DNA from: Turnera subulata
Taxonomy: Eukaryota; Streptophyta; Magnoliopsida; Malpighiales; Passifloraceae
Length of the DNA: 64,000 nt
Assembly (NCBI GenBank): GCA_028386065.3
Contig: JAKUCV010004297.1
Location: 20,954 to 84,953, forward strand
Direction of reading: 5' to 3'
The notes beneath the pieces are model-generated. The model had not been told where the DNA came from. It saw only the letters and a program-made list of their open reading frames with translations, and ran no database searches. Position numbers and translations under genes: made by a program. This document shows positions 21,722 to 33,705 of this stretch, one piece after another (the first letter of the stretch is position 1; every line of letters starts with the position of its first letter).

Positions 21722-23271
21722 TCCATCTACCTCTCACCCAGTATAGCTTTAGGATGATTAACCCCGCCACATAGGATAGAACTTTCAGTTTGGGGTAGTT
21801 TTTGTAGCACATTTTAATTCCTTTTGCAATTATGTGTTTTCTTAGTTTGTATTTGTTTCGGCATTGCACCCATTTCTGTTTTGTTCTTGCAGTGAGGACA
21901 CTGCAAATTTTCCAGTTTGGGGTATTTTCGGGTGCAATTTAGCTTTTTGTATGCATTTTGTATTCCTCACAGCATGATGCATTTTCTAGTGTACTTTCGA
22001 ATTTTAAATTAATGTAAGTTTCAGTTCTCATTTTTCATTATATTTCTTACAGTGTGAGCTTGTCCTTATATTTATGCACCCTCTGCACTTTCCATCTAAT
22101 TCTGCTCATGTTCTAATCACATCACTTGTCTTACTCCTCTTAAAATAAACAGAACAGGTATAATTAAACAACTGGCATCACATGAAATCTGCCAAGAAGA
22201 GAAGGGTCCTGCTAAAGTATCTTTTCTACTTAGTATAGGCTCAGCCTGTACACCTTAGAACAGGCCCTCACTTCCATCAAGGCGAAATTTTATGCAGAAT
22301 CTTCAAGCAAGGAAAGGATCTAGGCCATCTTTTGCATACCCATCAGACCTCACAAATCCATACCACTCTCGTCTATCCATTGCCACCCCATTTGAGCTGA
22401 CTAGATGGCCCCCCTATTCATTTCTTCACCCTGTTTCACCTCACCATAACCACTTGAAACCGAAACAGGGGCCATCATGTGCTACGGCACAACTTCTATC
22501 ACACAGCCTCACCCTGTCGATGAGTCTGTGAACAAGAAGCAATCCCGCCGAGCATCTGAAGCTGTCTGAGCCTAACAAGCACATATCCAGAATGCTACCC
22601 AACATCTTGTATTGATCTCCTCCCAGCTGCAAAAAAAAAAAAAAAGGGGAAAGAAAAAGGGGAAAGAGAAGTTGGGATATGAGAAACACTTTGTGAATCA
22701 AACTCCATCTCAACACAAGAGGATACAATGAACCTCTGGGTAGCATGGAAAACGCAAGGGATATGGAGCCAACAGCCCCTATACAGCCTCAGTCTGTCAA
22801 CATGAGAAATTGGGAATTTCGAAGTTCACAGACCACCAACTTTTGCTCAATCCACCCTTAATCCATTGAGAACCACCACCCTAGCCCCAATATAACACGG
22901 CCAAGCCCTAGCGATCCTAACTTGAAAACTTATGCACATTAGTGGAGATGGAAGTGAAGAGCCTGCATATGAGGTGATGTTTTCAAATCCTAAACTTTAG
23001 CAGAATTCTCTCCAAGAGGTAGAAGAATGGATACCAATTGCCAAATTATTCCTGTGATTTTTATGACCAAAAACTACTGACAAGGATTGTGGTTAGACTT
23101 GATGCAGAACTAAAGAAAAATCAGTAGATGTTTGAATTAAGGTGCCACAAGGAAGAAACTTAGTGAAATCCTGATGAACTAAAACTTCTCTTTCTGCCTT
23201 TCGAAAACCATTCCTCCTTTTCTTTTCTTTAATTGCTTGAGGACAAGCAAAATCTTCAGTTTGGGGTATTT
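21722..23271 (+). other. Athila 3' non-coding region with repeated polypurine-like motifs
   Basis: No gene is seen. TTCAGTTTGGGGTA or a one-base variant occurs at 21784 and 21911 and, as the true polypurine tract, at 23255. The 21894-21928 copy also shares the preceding GAGGACA...GCAAA context with the terminal one. Palindrome copies lie at 22049, 22235, 22503 and 22783. A 15-bp A run lies near 22630. Confidence 0.65.
23255..23271 (+). other. Athila polypurine tract
   Basis: TTCAGTTTGGGGTATTT directly precedes the TGATGCATG start of the 3' LTR. This is the expected position of the plus-strand primer. Confidence 0.75.
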
Positions 23272-25313
23272 TGATGCATGTGAAATATGCATAGTTTAAG
23301 GCATAATTTTGTACACAAATTGCTCTCAATTCATCACGATTATATGCCTCATATGCAATATTCCATCATATCCCTCCAATTTCCATCCCTTACTGTATGA
23401 TTAGTGGTTTCAGGTACATTTTGGCAAATTCAATAGGATTTCATTGAAGAATATGAAGATATAGCCTCAGTCACAGCGTGAGACTGTGACAGAGCCTGTG
23501 AGCCTGTTCTTGAGGCTGTCGTTCATCAAGGACCCAAAGCAGGAACCAATTAAAGGAAGAATTTGAGAAAGAACTGCTACAGCCTCAGCGACAGCGTGAG
23601 TCTGTACACGCTGCAGAAACCCAGAAAACGCAAAAAAAATAAAGAACACCGCCACTTACGCCACCTGCTCCACTAACTTAAACAATCATTCTCCTGACAT
23701 TCCCAGAGCACTTTGAAGGAAAAGGAGCAATGGGCACATGACACCCAGAGGGAATCTCTCTGAAAATGATTATCTTCTGCAAAAAGGGTGTCTTGGAACT
23801 CACCTTCCACCAATCGGCGCTACCCATCCCGCTTGCTCTGACAACACCCGCTGGAAATTCTGCAACTTGCCCAGACAAAGAGGCGCCTTGGAAGACACCA
23901 CCCACCAATTGCTGCCCATCACGCCCCCTTGTCCTAACATACACACGCGCACGTTGGAGAATAATCAAGACAACTTGCCCAGACAAAGGGAGTTTTCCAG
24001 CAATTGAGGAAAGGAGAAGACTAGAGGAGGTGCACCCTACAAAAAGGGGAGAGGAGGAAAGCAACAGGGGAGAGACGTGAGTTGAGGAGAAGACCCGAAA
24101 TTCAAGGGACCAAGAGGAAACGCGATTCTGTAGCCTTTCTGGGCAGAAATCGTGTTGCCCCTCACTCTCAGTTCACTTGAATACATCATGACATACCATA
24201 CCTCCATTGTTTTTGTATTTTCTGTTATGAACTAAACAACCCCTTCTTAGGTTGAAGGGGGAAGCATGTACCCGATTTGTGTTTAATGAATTGCTCACGT
24301 TTTAATCCCTTCATTCTTGCTTTAGTTGTTGAGCCCTTTATCCATGTTTAGGTTCTGATCAAACCGATGCATGAACTCAGGTGGCTAGGAGAAGTACCGA
24401 AGGGAGAAACCATAGCTCACTGGAAAAACAACAACCAAACCTTAGTTCTTAGCTCGTGACAGAGTTAGAGACTAGTTGAGGAATTAGCCTCAACACCAAA
24501 TCTTCATCCCCCTTGAGTTTGACCTATGCGAGGGCACCAGGAAGATGAGAACCTTGGGAGGCGCCTGTGAGCGAAAGCAAATGGGTGCAGTATAGGTTGA
24601 GAGCCCCTGCAAGATCCTACCATTATAACTGACTAAATTGCTGTCGACAGTTTCAGGCTGTGCCCTCTACAGCTTCACGCTGTGACAATGTATTCAAGAG
24701 ATAACACAACTCCTAGTTTGATTCTTGATTGATTATTGGGTAGCATACTTTCATTTTAGTAGCAATCTGGTGAAGAATCGAAAGGAGAAGCCAGGAGTGC
24801 TAGACCTACAATAGTCAACCTTCACTCCTTAAGCATTCGAAAGAAGGTAAGGAGAGACTGTGGGAATCTGCACCAGCATTGAACTTCATCTCTAAGTGGA
24901 CATTGACAGGGGGTAGATGGAACCTTAGGGAACTATTAATAAGATCGAAAGTCGTTGATAGTACCTTAGGTTGGGAGCCCCGTCAAGATATCTCATTAGC
25001 CACAGCCTCATCACAGTGTCAGTCTGTGACTGAGGCTGTAGAGCAGTTTATAAGCATAATTCGGGACATGTGGATCCCGGATGCCTAAGAATTCACCATT
25101 CTTGACCTTTTCGTCGTTTAAATTATTGTTACATTTATTTTACTGCTTATTTTGCTTCTTAATTATTATTCACCAAATCCATCCCAGTTAAATTGTTTTC
25201 AAGTCTAATTGTCCGAAATTTAAGGAAAGCAGATTCAACTCAGTCCCTATGGATACGACCTTGATACGTACTACAACAACCCTGTGCACTTGCAGGAAAC
25301 CACGACCGCATCA
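23272..25313 (+). repeat. Athila 3' LTR
   Basis: The LTR is 2042 bp and matches 10738-12786 closely, beginning TGATGCATGTG and ending CGCATCA. It is followed by GAAAC, the target duplication. Palindromes lie at 23473, 23591, 24669 and 25013. The 24669 copy is perfect here but mutated in the 5' LTR at 12134. Confidence 0.95.
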
Positions 25314-25658
25314 GAAACTCAAGCCCAATCTTCTTCTTCCCCTTTTTCTTTTTAGTTATTATGTGTTTCGTTGTTCACACTTGCACACTTGCACAAGGCA
25401 TACAAGATCTTCCAATTGCACAAGGTTTTGCCCCAATATGGATGGGTGCCTAGCACCTTCTCATCCATGACGAATCCCTAGGTCTAGCATCTTTGGTTCG
25501 CTATCTAGTTGCCTAAACGGAGACATATGAGGGTTTTTCCCGATTTTTGACCTTTAATAAAACTTGGGTGGTGACTCCAAAGATGTTGGATGACGGTTAT
25601 GAGAAAGGTGTAAGGAATAGGTGAATAGGCCCAAGTGATTTTGGGTCGGGTATTCACA
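25314..25658 (+). repeat. Element A 5' LTR, second part
   Basis: The sequence resumes AAACTCAAGCCCAATC exactly as in the uninterrupted LTRs at 38670 and 50050 and ends GGGTATTCACA. Confidence 0.9.
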
Positions 25659-25660
25659 GT

Positions 25661-25678
25661 TGGCGACTCTACTAGGGA
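25661..25678 (+). other. Primer-binding site of element A, tRNA-Arg type
   Basis: TGGCGACTCTACTAGGGA lies two bases after the LTR. The intact form in the sister elements, TGGCGACTCCGCTGGGGA, is complementary to the 3' end of plant tRNA-Arg(ACG), as known for Ogre/Tat elements. Element A has mutations here. Confidence 0.75.
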
Positions 25679-26178
25679 CTTAGAGGGTTCAAGAAACCTT
25701 GTGCAATCGTTGGATTTTTGTATGTTTTTTTATATGTCATCATAAGTGCCTTGCATTCATGATAAATGTTGTGAAGCCCTTACCGTAAGAGGGCCAGGGG
25801 ATCCAAGTACGCTACAATGCTTTCCTTAAGCGATAGTGGCTCGTGTGAACCGGTTTCTCGCTGATCAAGCAATGATAAGGATTAACGGGCCCTGGACCTC
25901 ACGCGATATCCTTTATCACATGTGAGTAGGCCAAACTATTCCTTAGCGGTAGTCTTTTAGCCCCCAACCAGCTGCATACCTTGAGCATCTCATGCATAAT
26001 GAATCAATAAGTGTTATGTGCATTCGAGTGATTGTTATTGTAAATTCTAGTAAATGTGAATCGAGTGCCCCTTTCATCCCCACATACCCGAAAAAAAAAC
26101 CTTCAGTAAAAAAAAAAAAAAACCTCTTGGGTACCCAGAACCCTCACGCTTTTCCACCCCTTCCAAATCTAGAGGAGC
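25679..26178 (+). other. Element A leader, no gene
   Basis: This is the untranslated leader between primer-binding site and gag. It is similar to 33207-33705 and 39045-39538 in the sister elements, sharing GCGATAGTGGCT and CCTTTATCACATGTGAGTAGG. Confidence 0.6.
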
Positions 26179-26727
26179 ATGAGTAAAGAAGACGTCCCTA
26201 AGATGGCCGCTGCTATAGAATCCCTGCCGGAAAATCTAATAGGGAGAAAAGCATTGATGACAGTCAAACAAGAAGGGACTGGGTCCCCCGGGAGTATTGG
26301 GGGACATGCTTTAAAGCGTGGCGACGGGAGAGGCAGCAGGATGGCTCAAGATAGTGGCATGAAGACAGAAAGATCCAAGGGAGAAGAAGAGGGACTTCAA
26401 AGGTTGGAAGATTTGTTGAAGACTATAAAGAGACGAGAAGGTGATCGAAATTTGGACCACTTGTCCTTGTTCCCTGAAGCCTGATTGCTTGAGGAATTCA
26501 AGATGCCGGACATTGAGAAATCCAACAGATCGTGGCTTGGAGCATTCATTCCTCTTCCTATGCCTTTGGGAGAGCCGCTGAAGGAAAACATGAAAGAGGA
26601 CCTACTGCAGCCCTTAGTATCAAAATTTGACTTGTCACTTGGGGGAAATCTTGACGAGTACTATGGATTTCGTCGAGTGATTGGGCATGCCACTATTGTA
26701 TACCTTCATCCTTGCCATGAGATCTGA
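26179..26727 (+). pseudogene. Element A gag, internally deleted
   Basis: The N-terminus (MSKEDVPK ... GEEEGLQRLEDLL ... FKMPDIEK) and the C-terminal zinc-knuckle remnant (GFRRVIGHAT) match the gag genes at 33706-34880 and 39539-40728. The whole central capsid region, present there from FNG to the PLPMSLG segment, is absent. The join falls at about 26525. There is also an in-frame stop (TGA) at 26482-26484. The product could not assemble particles. Confidence 0.8.
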
Positions 26728-26730
26728 AGT

Positions 26731-27300
26731 TTGGTAGAACGAGAAACGATCATTTTACCCCGCCAAGACCGGAGTAGAAAGATTAATTCTACAAGATGGG
26801 TTGAAAGGGAAGATTGCTTCGTGATCAATATTGATCTAAAAGCCAGAGAAGGAGGGTTTGCACGAAGGGTCACCTTTGACATCAAGCATGCAGGCAGAAA
26901 TTGGGAATGGAAGAAACCATGTGTTATCTTCGAGACCGACAAGGAAACGACTGGCGAGGGTTCTCCCGTGACAATTGACTCTGAAAGTGAATCCGAAACG
27001 GACAGCGAACGAGTAGACGTAGCCGTTGGACTAGACGATAACCCCATTAGCCTTAGTTTTTCTTGCTCCGAAACCATGGAAAATGATGATGTAATCATAT
27101 CCCGTAGTGATGAAATGAGGCACTCTTTTGCTTACTTGGATGCTTCCTGTGATAATATTTATTGCATGAGTGATGTATGTGAATGTAATGAGATGAATGG
27201 ACTCCCGGATTCAATTGAAATCAACCTGGGGACTGAAGTTAACCCTAAGATCACAAGGATTGGCACGACTCTCGAAAGTTCTCATCCACATATTCTTTGA
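26731..27300 (+). pseudogene. Element A gag-pol linker, protease lost
   Basis: This is a 189-residue open segment, acidic and serine-rich (SESESETDSE), with no D-S/T/N-G protease motif. In the sister element the protease lies at the equivalent place (40725-41453), so it has been deleted or diverged here. The segment ends in EINLGTEVNPK...IGTTL, a sequence that usually precedes the reverse transcriptase in Tat elements. Confidence 0.65.
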
Positions 27301-27309
27301 TTAGAAGAT

Positions 27310-28717
27310 TTGGCTGTGGATGTGTTTGCATGGTCTTATGAAGACATGCCGGGAATCGACCCGACCATTGCTCAGCATCGGATTCCTCTCTTCCCTAATG
27401 CTCGGCCCGTGAAGCAAAAAGCTCGCCGTCTTCAGCCACAATGGGTCTTGAAAGTAAAAGAGGAAGTAGAAAAGCAGATTAAGGCTAGATTTTTTGGAAG
27501 TGATTGAATACCCTGAATGGTTAGCTAATATTGTTCCAGTTCCGAAGAAAGATGGAAAAGTACGAATGTGTGTGGACTACCGGGATTTAAACAAAGCCTG
27601 TCCAAAACACGAATTTCCCCTGCCTCATATTGATCTTTTGGTGGATGCCACGGTAGGACATGCATTATTGACCTTCATGGATGGATTTTCGGGGTATAAT
27701 CAGGTAAAGATGGCACCAGAAGACAAACACAAGACATCATTCCGAACTGAATGGGGGAGGTTCTGTTATAAAGTAATGCCCTTTGGTCTAATCAATGCCG
27801 GAGCCATATATCAGAGAATGGCTACTACTCTTTTGCACGATATGATGCACAAGGAAGTGGAAGTCTATGTTGATGACATGATTGTGAAGTTAGAAACCCG
27901 AGAGTCCCATGTGGTCAGCTTGAGAAAATTCTTCGAGAGATGTGGGGAATTTGGCATGAGAATTAATCCTCAGAAATGTGTTTACGGTGTCCAGGCAGGA
28001 AAGTTGCTAGGCTTCATGGTAAGTGAAGGAGGCATTGAAGTAGATCCCACCAAGATCAAAGCCATTCAAGAAATGCCAGTTCCAAAGAATGAGAAGGAGG
28101 ACCGAAGTTTCCTGGGAAGGGTTCAGTATGTCAGTCGCTTCATTGCCCAACTTTCTAGCATTTGTGCGCCCATCCATCGGTTACTCAAGAAAAGAGCTCC
28201 TGTAAGATGGGATGACAGATGTCAGGATGCCTTCGAACAATTTAAGAGATATTTGTCCAATCCTCCGGTGCTCCAGCCTCCTAGGCAAGGGAAGCCATTG
28301 CTATTATATTTGACTATCACAGAAGAAGCCATGGGTGCCATGTTGACTTAGTACCTGTCAGATTCCCGCATTGAGACCGTCGTATACTATTTGAGCAAGA
28401 AATTCAATGAGCATGAATTGAATTACAATCTGGTAGAAAAGACTTGCGTGGCTTTGACTTGGGCTTGCCAGAAACTTTGGCACTACTTTATCTCTTTCGA
28501 GGTCTTGCTTATCTCCCGAAAGGATCCCATCAAATACTTAATGGAGAAGCCGGTACCAAGCAATTGCACAAGCAGATGGGTGGCAATCCTATCACAATTT
28601 GATATCCGGTCTATATCTCAAAAAGCCATTAAAGGAGGAGCTATAGCTGATTTTCTGGCTCACAACTGGTGGGCGGAGATGAGAAGCTTGAGCCACAGTT
28701 CCCCGATGAAAAGGTGA
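27310..28717 (+). pseudogene. Element A reverse transcriptase and RNase H
   Basis: Tat/Ogre-type reverse transcriptase: VFAWSYEDMPGIDP, IVPVPKKDGKVRMCVDYRDLNKACP split over two lines of homology, MPFGLINAGAIYQR and the catalytic YVDDMIVK. The gypsy-type RNase H follows (LLLYLTITEEAMGAML, EKTCVALTWACQKLWHYF). A frameshift lies near 27490, a stop at 28349-28351 and another frameshift near 28675. It cannot be translated as one protein. Confidence 0.88.
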
Positions 28718-30570
28718 TGAACTTGGAAGCACCGACATGGGAGATGCATTTTGTTGGGGCAGCTAATGCTCGAGGTTTTGGGACGGGAGTAATCGTTATA
28801 TCTCCTGATGGGGTAACATATCCAATCTCTTGCAAGTTGGAATTTGAAGCCACTAACAATGTAGCCGAGTATGAAGCATGTACCATTAGTTTGGAGTTGG
28901 CATTGAATATGGGGATAAGGCGGATTAGAGTACTTGGGGATTCAGCTTTGGTGGTATTTCAAGTCAAGGGAGAATGGAGGATCAAAGAAGAAAGACTAAT
29001 ACCTTACAACGAACATTTAAAGACGTTAGCATCCAGGTTCGAAGGAATTGACTTCCAATACGTACCTAGGAGGGAGAATCAATTTGCTAATGCCCTGGCC
29101 ACACTTTCCTCGATGATGGGAATACCGAAAAAGGCTATCATCTTACCTTTAGTGGTCCAAAAGAGGGGTCAGCCTTCCTTTAGCCAGAACAAGGGAACAG
29201 ACGAACCTTGGTTCCAAGATTATTTGAAAGATTTGCCTTCCGACGAAGCTTCCTTCATAGCTATCACCACCGTAGAGCTTGATCAACCATCACATAGCCA
29301 AACTGTGGACAACGATGAGGATCATTGGTATAAAGACATCATGGGATACCTTAAGTACGGGACGTTCCCTGAGGGTACTATAGAAATTGAGAAGAAGACT
29401 CTAAGAAGACTGGCCAGGGGGTATGTTGTGTGTGCAGGGAGCCTTTATAAACGACACGCAACATGGATCCATCTATTATGCATGGGTATGAGAGAGGAGG
29501 AGAAGATTATGAGGAAAGCTCACGGGGAAGCTGAAGGCCCCCATATAGGAGGCGATATGTTAGCTCGGAAGATATTGCGATTGGGATACTTTTGGTCGAC
29601 CATGGAGGCTGATTGTGCCAAGTTTGTGAGGTGTTGTCATACATACCGGATCCACGGGAAGCTACACTCCATACCACCATCACCATTGACACCTATGACG
29701 TCACCTTGGCCGTTCTCCGTATGGGGTATTGATGTCATTGGGAAGATAACCCCAAAGGCGGCAAATGGACACGAGTACATATTAGTTGCCATTGACTATT
29801 TTACCAAGTGGGTAGAGGCAGAGTCTTATGCTAAGTTGGCATCTTAGAAGGTGGCCAAGTTCATCCTAAACAATGTCATCTATCGTTATGGTATCCCGAA
29901 TGAGTTGATATTGGATAATGGCCCACACTTCAAAGCCAATGCGGAAACGATGTCCCAGGATTACGGTATCAAGCATCGCAGGTCGTCGCCTTGTCTACCC
30001 CAGGCTAATGGTGCGGTGGAGGCTGTCAACAAAAATGTGAAGCTTATCTTGGGAAAGATGATATCTACTCACAAGGAATGGTCAGAAAAATTGCCACTGG
30101 CACTCTGGGGTTACCGGACTTCTATCAGATCCTCGATGGGTGCAACCCCATATTCCCTAGTGTATGGCATGGAAGCTGTGTTACCAATACAATTGGAAGT
30201 GCATTCCTTAAGAGTGGCTCGGGAGAGTGAGCTTCCTGAGGCAGAATGGGTACAAGAAAGACTTGATCGATTAGCGTTACTTGATGAAAGACGATTATCA
30301 GCCTTATACCATGAACAAGGGTACCAAAGGAGAGTAGCTCGATCTTTCAATAAGCGAGTTCAAGAGAAAGGATTGAAGAAAGGAGATATAGTGTTGAAGG
30401 AAGTAAGACAGCCCATACATGACCCTATGGGCAAATTTAAGGCTAAATGGATTGGGCCTTACATCATCAAAGAAATCATGTCAAGAGGTGCAACGAAGAA
30501 TAGAGACTTTGATGGGAGTGAGTTTCGAGAGCCAGTTAATCTGGACCAGTTGAAGAAATACTATATATAG
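28669..30570 (+). pseudogene. Element A second (archaeal-type) RNase H and integrase
   Basis: The second RNase H (FVGAANARGFGTGVIV, NNVAEYEA, VLGDSALVV, NQFANALA) is the extra domain diagnostic of the Tat lineage. Integrase follows with GGDMLARKI and CHTY. Here the zinc-finger cysteines are partly lost (VRCCHTYRIHG). The catalytic core has VWGIDVIG, LDNGPHF and ANGAVEAVNK, so all three acidic residues remain. One in-frame stop (TAG, 29845-29847) breaks it. It ends at the KKYYI terminus normal for these elements. Confidence 0.88.
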
Positions 30571-30771
30571 ACCCGATTTCCTGTGCTCAGGAAAAGAAAG
30601 AAAAATAAGATGAGCCATGGATTTGTAATAAGCTTAATTTGGGGTTCGGCCCGTTTTTATTAAGAAAAGTTTAAAAGTTGACAAGGAAGAAAAAGAGAGT
30701 TCATTCACTTGTTTATTTTTGCATGCATTACACATGTTATAAAATTTATCCTAGCAAAACACCCAATATGC

Positions 30772-31585
30772 TTAAGCTTTGTCTTCATTATCACTGGGGG
30801 ATTCGGGCTCTGAGCAGATATTTGATCCTAAGAATCGGTTCCTATAACCTAAAAGGATCCATTCAGAATAACCCATACACTTCTTCAACCACTGTTGATA
30901 CCCCTCGGAAGAATAGGGGGTCTTTGGATTGAGAACTTTAACCCTTATGGGCTGACTCCAATATCCGTGCATGAGCTTTATGGTCCAATTGTCCATTAAC
31001 ATGTCGAGAGGAGAACATGAAGGCGGAGGAGTAAAATGAGCATGGCCAAACTGTCTAGCTATCCTAGCCGGATAATATTGAGTAGAACGATAATCCCCTG
31101 GAAGAACCACCACCTTTTGACCAGTCAAGCGAAAGACGACTTCTTGTATGTGAAACCAAGGCCAATACCACAAGATTCGGCTGTCACCCATATTCTTCAT
31201 AAAAAGCACCCAGTCTTTGGTAGAGGGAATAACAACGATGAGGTTTCGCTCATGATAATCCACGGGGGTATACCAACCAGACTTTGGGGGGACGATTAAT
31301 TGGAGATGGTCGTATAACCACATCTGAAAGAGAAACAAGTCCGCAAGTTTTACACAAAATTGAGGGAGAATGAATGCAACCCTAAAAGTTAGAAGAGATT
31401 GAGGATGATACCTGGAGAAGGAGGGGAGAACCAGTCAAAGGTTTGCCAGGATAAGAAGCCAGACTATCCAAGAAAATAAGAGTCTCGCCCAAGACGGAGG
31501 GTACCACATTCCAGCCGTTAATGAGCTTAGGGCATGGTCATGTTTGCTTTCCCAAGAAGGGCTACATTCTAGATATCCGCGTAAT
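30772..31585 (-). pseudogene. Element A antisense accessory gene, 3' part (exon 2 and end of exon 1)
   Basis: The reading is antisense to pol. From 31585 to 31412 it encodes the end of exon 1 (VLGETLIFLDSLASYPGKP...SPLLLQ). A canonical GT-AG intron of 88 bp (31411-31324) follows. Exon 2 is 31323-30772, starting MWLYDHLQLI and ending in an acidic tail. The same organisation occurs at 42605-43916, with the intron at the same place. It resembles plant-mobile-domain or DUF7745-type proteins found as antisense genes in Tat elements; this family call is from memory of motifs. The 5' part lies at 47190-47577, beyond the nested block that split it. Confidence 0.75.
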
Positions 31586-33186
31586 GCAGTGCACCCAAAT
31601 TTGATCCATGAAAATTATATTGAGATTAGACTCCAGACAGGTTTGAATCATAAGATTACTGAGTTAGTCTTGGGTTGAAGCATGGATGGGGTTTAATTTT
31701 AGTAAAATTTATACGTTATAGTAATTAAGACTTTTATATGCCTAGGATTAATGAGACGATTTAATCATAGGATATGTTAAGGACTAAATTGCCAAAATAT
31801 ATTTTATCTCATTAAATTTGGGCTTGTTTATTTATTAAACCCAATTATATTTATTCTTGGGTTCAAGATAAATGTAAGGGTCCAATTTATTAAGGTATGG
31901 ACTTTTCTTCAGAGTTGCACAACCCATTAACGCCTTGCTTGTAGACAAATTTAGCTCTGATTTTCGTGGAAAATCAGAGCTAAATCATTCCCTAATAGCA
32001 AGAATATTTTTGGTATGATTTTTGGCTTAAAATGAGGAATCAATGTGTAATTAGTCAATTAGGAGATGATTGAGAGGAGTAGTAATCAAGAAAGTAGAGG
32101 ATTCTGGGCAGTCTAGGGGTTAATTACGCGGTAGGATCAATTAGGGAGGAATTAGGGGAGAATGGGGACCAAAAAAGGAAAGAACGGGTGAGACGCGTAG
32201 GCACGGGCAGTCATCTGGGGATGACCGCCGTGCCTGGGTGGTCTTCCGCCCATGACCGCCTGGCCTGGTTGTCATCCATAGGATGACCGCCGGCCATGGC
32301 TGCCGTGTACACCCAGAAACGCGTTTTCTCCCTGATTTTCACCTGTAATCTGATTTTACTCGGTTTTGCCCAGATTTTTGGCCAATACCTTGATCATTAA
32401 GTTGGTCCACGCCTAGGCTACCCAGAACACTATAAATAGAACCCTCCTCTCACATTTCAAAGGGAGATTCGATTGCACAAACACTCTTCATAAAGCTTTG
32501 AAGCTTGGAGAAACTCTCTCTCCAAGCTTAAGAAATAGTTCCATAGGCAAAACTCTGATAGAATTTCATGGGTAGCATCATCCATTGAAGGCAGCAAAGG
32601 GGAAAATCAAGAAGAACTCCAAGAATGAGTTGAGTGGGAGGAAATTGTGTGGGAGGCACAACCCAAACCAAAGAGCTAGAGGAGGGCTACAAGAGGTAAT
32701 CCTAATCCCTTTTTGTCTGACCAATTATTGTTGAGATGTTGATGTTGATGATGATGTGACTATTGTGATGCTATATCAAGAACTACGTGGGCTTTGAACC
32801 TGGTCGTCGGGATACGCAGGTGGTTCTAGTGGTGGAAACTCAAGCCCATTCTTCTTCTTCTCCCATTTCTTTTTTAGTTTCAGTTATTATGTGTTTTGTT
32901 GTTCACACTTGCACACTTGCACAAGGCATACAAAATCCATCAATTGCATAAGGTTACGCCCCAACATGGATGGGTGCCTAACACCTTCCCATCCATGACG
33001 AATCCCCGGGTCCAGCATCTTTGGTTCGTTATCTAGTTGCCTAAACGGAGTCATGTGAAGGTTTTTCCTGAGTTTTTTCCTTTAATAAAACTTGGGTGGC
33101 GACTCCAAAGATGCTGGATGATGGTTATGAAGAAGGTGTAAGGAATAGGTGAATAGGCCCAAGTGATTTTGTCTCGGGTATTCACA
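31586..33186 (+). repeat. Tat B LTR 1
   Basis: The start is degraded (GTGCACCCAAATTTGATCC) and the end is GGGTATTCACA. It contains the palindrome cluster (about 32207-32301), TATAAATAG near 32431 and the leader hairpin (32501-32529). Confidence 0.85.
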
Positions 33187-33188
33187 GT

Positions 33189-33206
33189 TGGCGACTCCGC
33201 TGGGGA
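33189..33206 (+). other. Primer-binding site, tRNA-Arg type (B-i)
   Basis: TGGCGACTCCGCTGGGGA lies two bases after LTR 1 and is complementary to the 3' end of plant tRNA-Arg(ACG). Confidence 0.8.
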
Positions 33207-33705
33207 CTTTGAGGGTTCAAGAAACTTTGTGCAACTATTGAATTTCGGTGTGCCTTTTTATGTGTCATCATAAGTGCCTTGCATTCATGACAATTGATGT
33301 GAAGCCTTTACTGTAAGAGGGAGAGGGAATCCAAGTCCGCTACATGCTTTCCTTAAGCGATAGTGGTTTGAGTGAACCTATTTCTCGATGCTTAGCAATG
33401 ATGGGGAATAATTGGCCTTGGACCTCACGCGATATCCTTTATCACATGTGAGTAGGTCAGCCTATTCCCTAGCGGCAATCTTTTGGCCCCCAACCTGCTG
33501 CATACCCTGAGCATCTCATGCATTGTGAATCAATAAGTGGTACGTGTATTTGGGTGATTATTGTTGTGAATTCAAGTAAGTGTAAATGGAGTGCCCTCTT
33601 TCATTTGTACATACCTAAAAAAAAACCAACAAAAAAAACGTGTGAGTCAAGAAGCCTCTGGGGTACCGCGGACCCTGACACCTATGATCCAAATACTAGG
33701 GCAAG

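Larger units (their letters stand above)
10738..25313 (+). mobile_element. Athila-type Ty3/gypsy retrotransposon, 14.6 kb, full-length
   Basis: The element starts TGATGCATGTG and ends GACCGCATCA. It is flanked by a perfect 5-bp duplication GAAAC (10733-10737 and 25314-25318) inside the 5' LTR of element A. Order: LTR, tRNA-Asp primer-binding site, gag, protease, reverse transcriptase/RNase H, integrase, a long spacer, an env-like gene with its own TATA box, a 3' region with several polypurine-like motifs, and the LTR. The genes carry stops and frameshifts, so it is probably not autonomous. The LTRs look nearly identical by eye, suggesting recent insertion. A 70-bp assembly gap lies inside. 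Confidence 0.95.
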
